Shown one piece after another: positions 62,401 to 64,000 of a stretch of DNA of 64,000 bases; positions within the stretch are counted from its first letter, which is position 1; each line of letters opens with the position of its first letter. The DNA is taken from contig JAKCOZ010000032.1 in NCBI GenBank assembly GCA_022605955.1, forward strand, positions 9,201,001-9,265,000, read 5' to 3'. A program made the translations under genes and the position numbers. The notes under the pieces are model-generated. The model saw only the letters and a program-made list of their open reading frames with translations. It was not told the origin of the DNA and did no database searches. This DNA comes from Rallus limicola (taxonomy: Eukaryota; Chordata; Aves; Gruiformes; Rallidae).

Positions 62401-64000
62401 CCTAACCCTAACCCTAACCCTAAACCTAACTGAACCCTAAACCTAACCCAAACCCTAAACCTAACACTAATCCTAACCCTAACCCTAACCCTAACTGGAC
62501 CCTAACCCTTACCCTAACCCTAACCCTATCCCTAACTGAACCCTAACCCTAACCCTAACCCTAACCCTAAACCTAATCCTAACCCTAACTCTTACCCTAA
62601 CTGAACCCTAACCCTAACACTAAAACTAACCCTATCTCTATTAGAACCCTAACCCTAACACTAAACCTAACCCTAACCGTTACCCTAACCCTAAATGAAC
62701 TCTAACCCTAAACCTATCCCTAACTGAACCCTAAACCTAACCCTAACCCTAACCCTAACGCTAACTAAACCCTAAACCTAACCCTAACCCTATCCCTAAC
62801 CCAAACCCTAATAGAACCCTAACCCTAACACTAACCCTAACCCTAAACCTAACCCTAACTGTACCCTAACCCTAACCATAACCCTAACCCTAACTGAACC
62901 CTAACCCTAACCATAACCCTAACCCTAACGCTAACCCTAAACCTAACTGAACACTAAACCTATCCCTAACCCTAAGCCTAACCCTAACCCTAACCCTAAC
63001 CCTAACTGATCCCTAACCCTAACCCTAACCGTAACATTAACACTAACCCTAACTAAACCATAATCCTAATGCAAACTGAACACTAAACCGAACCCTAACC
63101 CTAACCCTACCCTACCCCTAACTGAACCCTAACCCTAAACCTAAACCTAACCTTAACCCTAACTGAACCCTAACCCTAACACTAACCCTAACACTAACGC
63201 TAACCGTAATCCTAACTGAACCCTAAACCTAACCCTAACACTAACACTAACCCTAACCCTAACACTAAACTTAACCCTAACTGAACCGTAATTCTAACCC
63301 TAACCCTAACCCTAACCCTAACCCTAACCCTAAGTGAACTCTAACCCTAACCCTAACCCTAAACCTATCCTTAACCCTAACCCTAAACCTAACCCTAACC
63401 TTAACCCAAACACCTAACCCTAACCCTTACCCTAACTGAACCCTAACCTTAACCCTAACCCTAACCCTAACCCTAACCCTAACTGAACCCTAACTATAAA
63501 CCTAACTCTAACCCTAACCCTAAACCTAATCCTAACTGAACCCTAACCCTAAACCCTAACACTAACCCAACCCTAACCCTAACCATAAGTGAACCCTAAC
63601 CCTAACCCTAACCCTATCCCTAACGCTAACGCTAATTGAACCCTAACCCTAACCCTAACTCTAAGCCTAATCCTAACGCTAACTGAACCCTAACCCTAAC
63701 CCTAACCCTATCCCTAATCCTAAACCTAACCCTAACCCTTACCCTAACAGAACCCTAACCCTAAACCTAACACTAACACTAACCCTAACACTAACTGATC
63801 CCTAACCCTAACCCTAACCCTAACGCTAACTGAACCATAAACCTAACCCTAACCCTAACCCTAACCCTAACTGAAGCCTAATTCTAAACTTAACCCTAAC
63901 CTAAACCCTAACCCTAACTGAACACTAACCCTTACCCTAACCCTAACCATAACCATAACCCTAACCCTAACTGTACCCTAACCTTAACCCTAACCCTAAC
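53461..64000. repeat. Distal sub-array with a different long repeat
   Basis: Markers differ from units 1-4: GAACAATAACCCTTAACC recurs about ten times, AATCTGAATCTTAACGC occurs at 54475 and 60240 (5765 apart, with variants at 57567 and 58953), and AAGTGAACTCTAACGCTACC at 54805, 59253 and 60594. This gives a roughly 5.8-kb long-range period plus inner duplications of about 1.3-1.4 kb. Confidence 0.75.

Larger units (their letters stand above)
26084..64000. repeat. Degenerate telomere-like satellite array, CCCTAA on plus
   Basis: Nearly 38 kb to the window edge consists of CCCTAA units with frequent single-base variants (CCATAA, CGCTAA, CACTAA, CCTTAA, CCCAAA, AACCTAA) and short expansions. A 5-base unit CTGAA recurs roughly every 40-80 bases in the context CCCTAACTGAACCCTAA. 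There is no unique DNA, gene or other repeat inside. The minus strand is TTAGGG-rich and yields meaningless Leu-Gly / Val-Arg open frames. The array continues past the window. Confidence 0.97.

Noticed and set aside
26084..64000. CRISPR array or other direct-repeat defence locus
   Set aside because: There are no unique spacers, the repeat is a vertebrate telomere-type hexamer, and the surrounding DNA is a eukaryotic genome.
26084..64000. True chromosome terminus at the right edge
   Set aside because: The polarity is wrong (CCCTAA on plus) and the repeat is heavily degenerate with long-range units, unlike telomerase-made DNA.

Overview
The window looks like avian nuclear DNA. It carries CR1 retrotransposons with the bird-typical 8-bp ATTCTRTG tails, an olfactory receptor of the family 14 type that is expanded in birds, ERVL-like LTR pieces with the bird-typical end TGTGGTGG...CCACCACA (read as its complement), and a vertebrate CCCTAA-type repeat. 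The species cannot be named from the sequence.

Layout. 1-2.8 kb: mostly unassigned, then three minus-strand exons of an RBBP6-like RING E3 ligase gene (about 1620-2799). 2.9-5.5 kb: CR1 and ERV pol fragments. 4.7-7.3 kb: one olfactory receptor gene with an intact reading frame (6201-7175) but an altered DRY motif. 7.3-11.4 kb: CR1s, LTR pieces and a truncated, frameshifted second olfactory receptor (about 10265-10675). Inverted copies of one 0.4-0.6 kb segment follow the two receptors. 11.4-19 kb: unassigned DNA plus an old ERV pol (about 13.47-16.84 kb) with a CR1 and an LTR piece nested in it. 18984-26083: a nearly complete minus-strand provirus with two 666-bp LTRs that differ at about 8 sites, a primer binding site resembling tRNA-Arg, a polypurine tract, and broken pro-pol and env. 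Gag is almost absent.

From 26084 to the right edge (about 38 kb) the DNA is only degenerate telomere-like repeat, CCCTAA on the plus strand, punctuated by a 5-bp CTGAA unit. It is not a simple array. From about 30.4 to 53.5 kb it is built of four near-identical higher-order units of about 5.6-5.9 kb, each degenerate inside. A second sub-array with its own long repeats follows to 64 kb. The strand polarity is opposite to what a right-hand chromosome end would show. The array begins at the terminal base of the proviral LTR, with no target-site duplication.

The genes do not form a pathway. The region reads as a subtelomere-like or heterochromatic neighbourhood: decaying receptor and E3 ligase copies, nested retroelements, then a telomere-derived satellite. 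The most unusual element is that satellite and its junction with the provirus.
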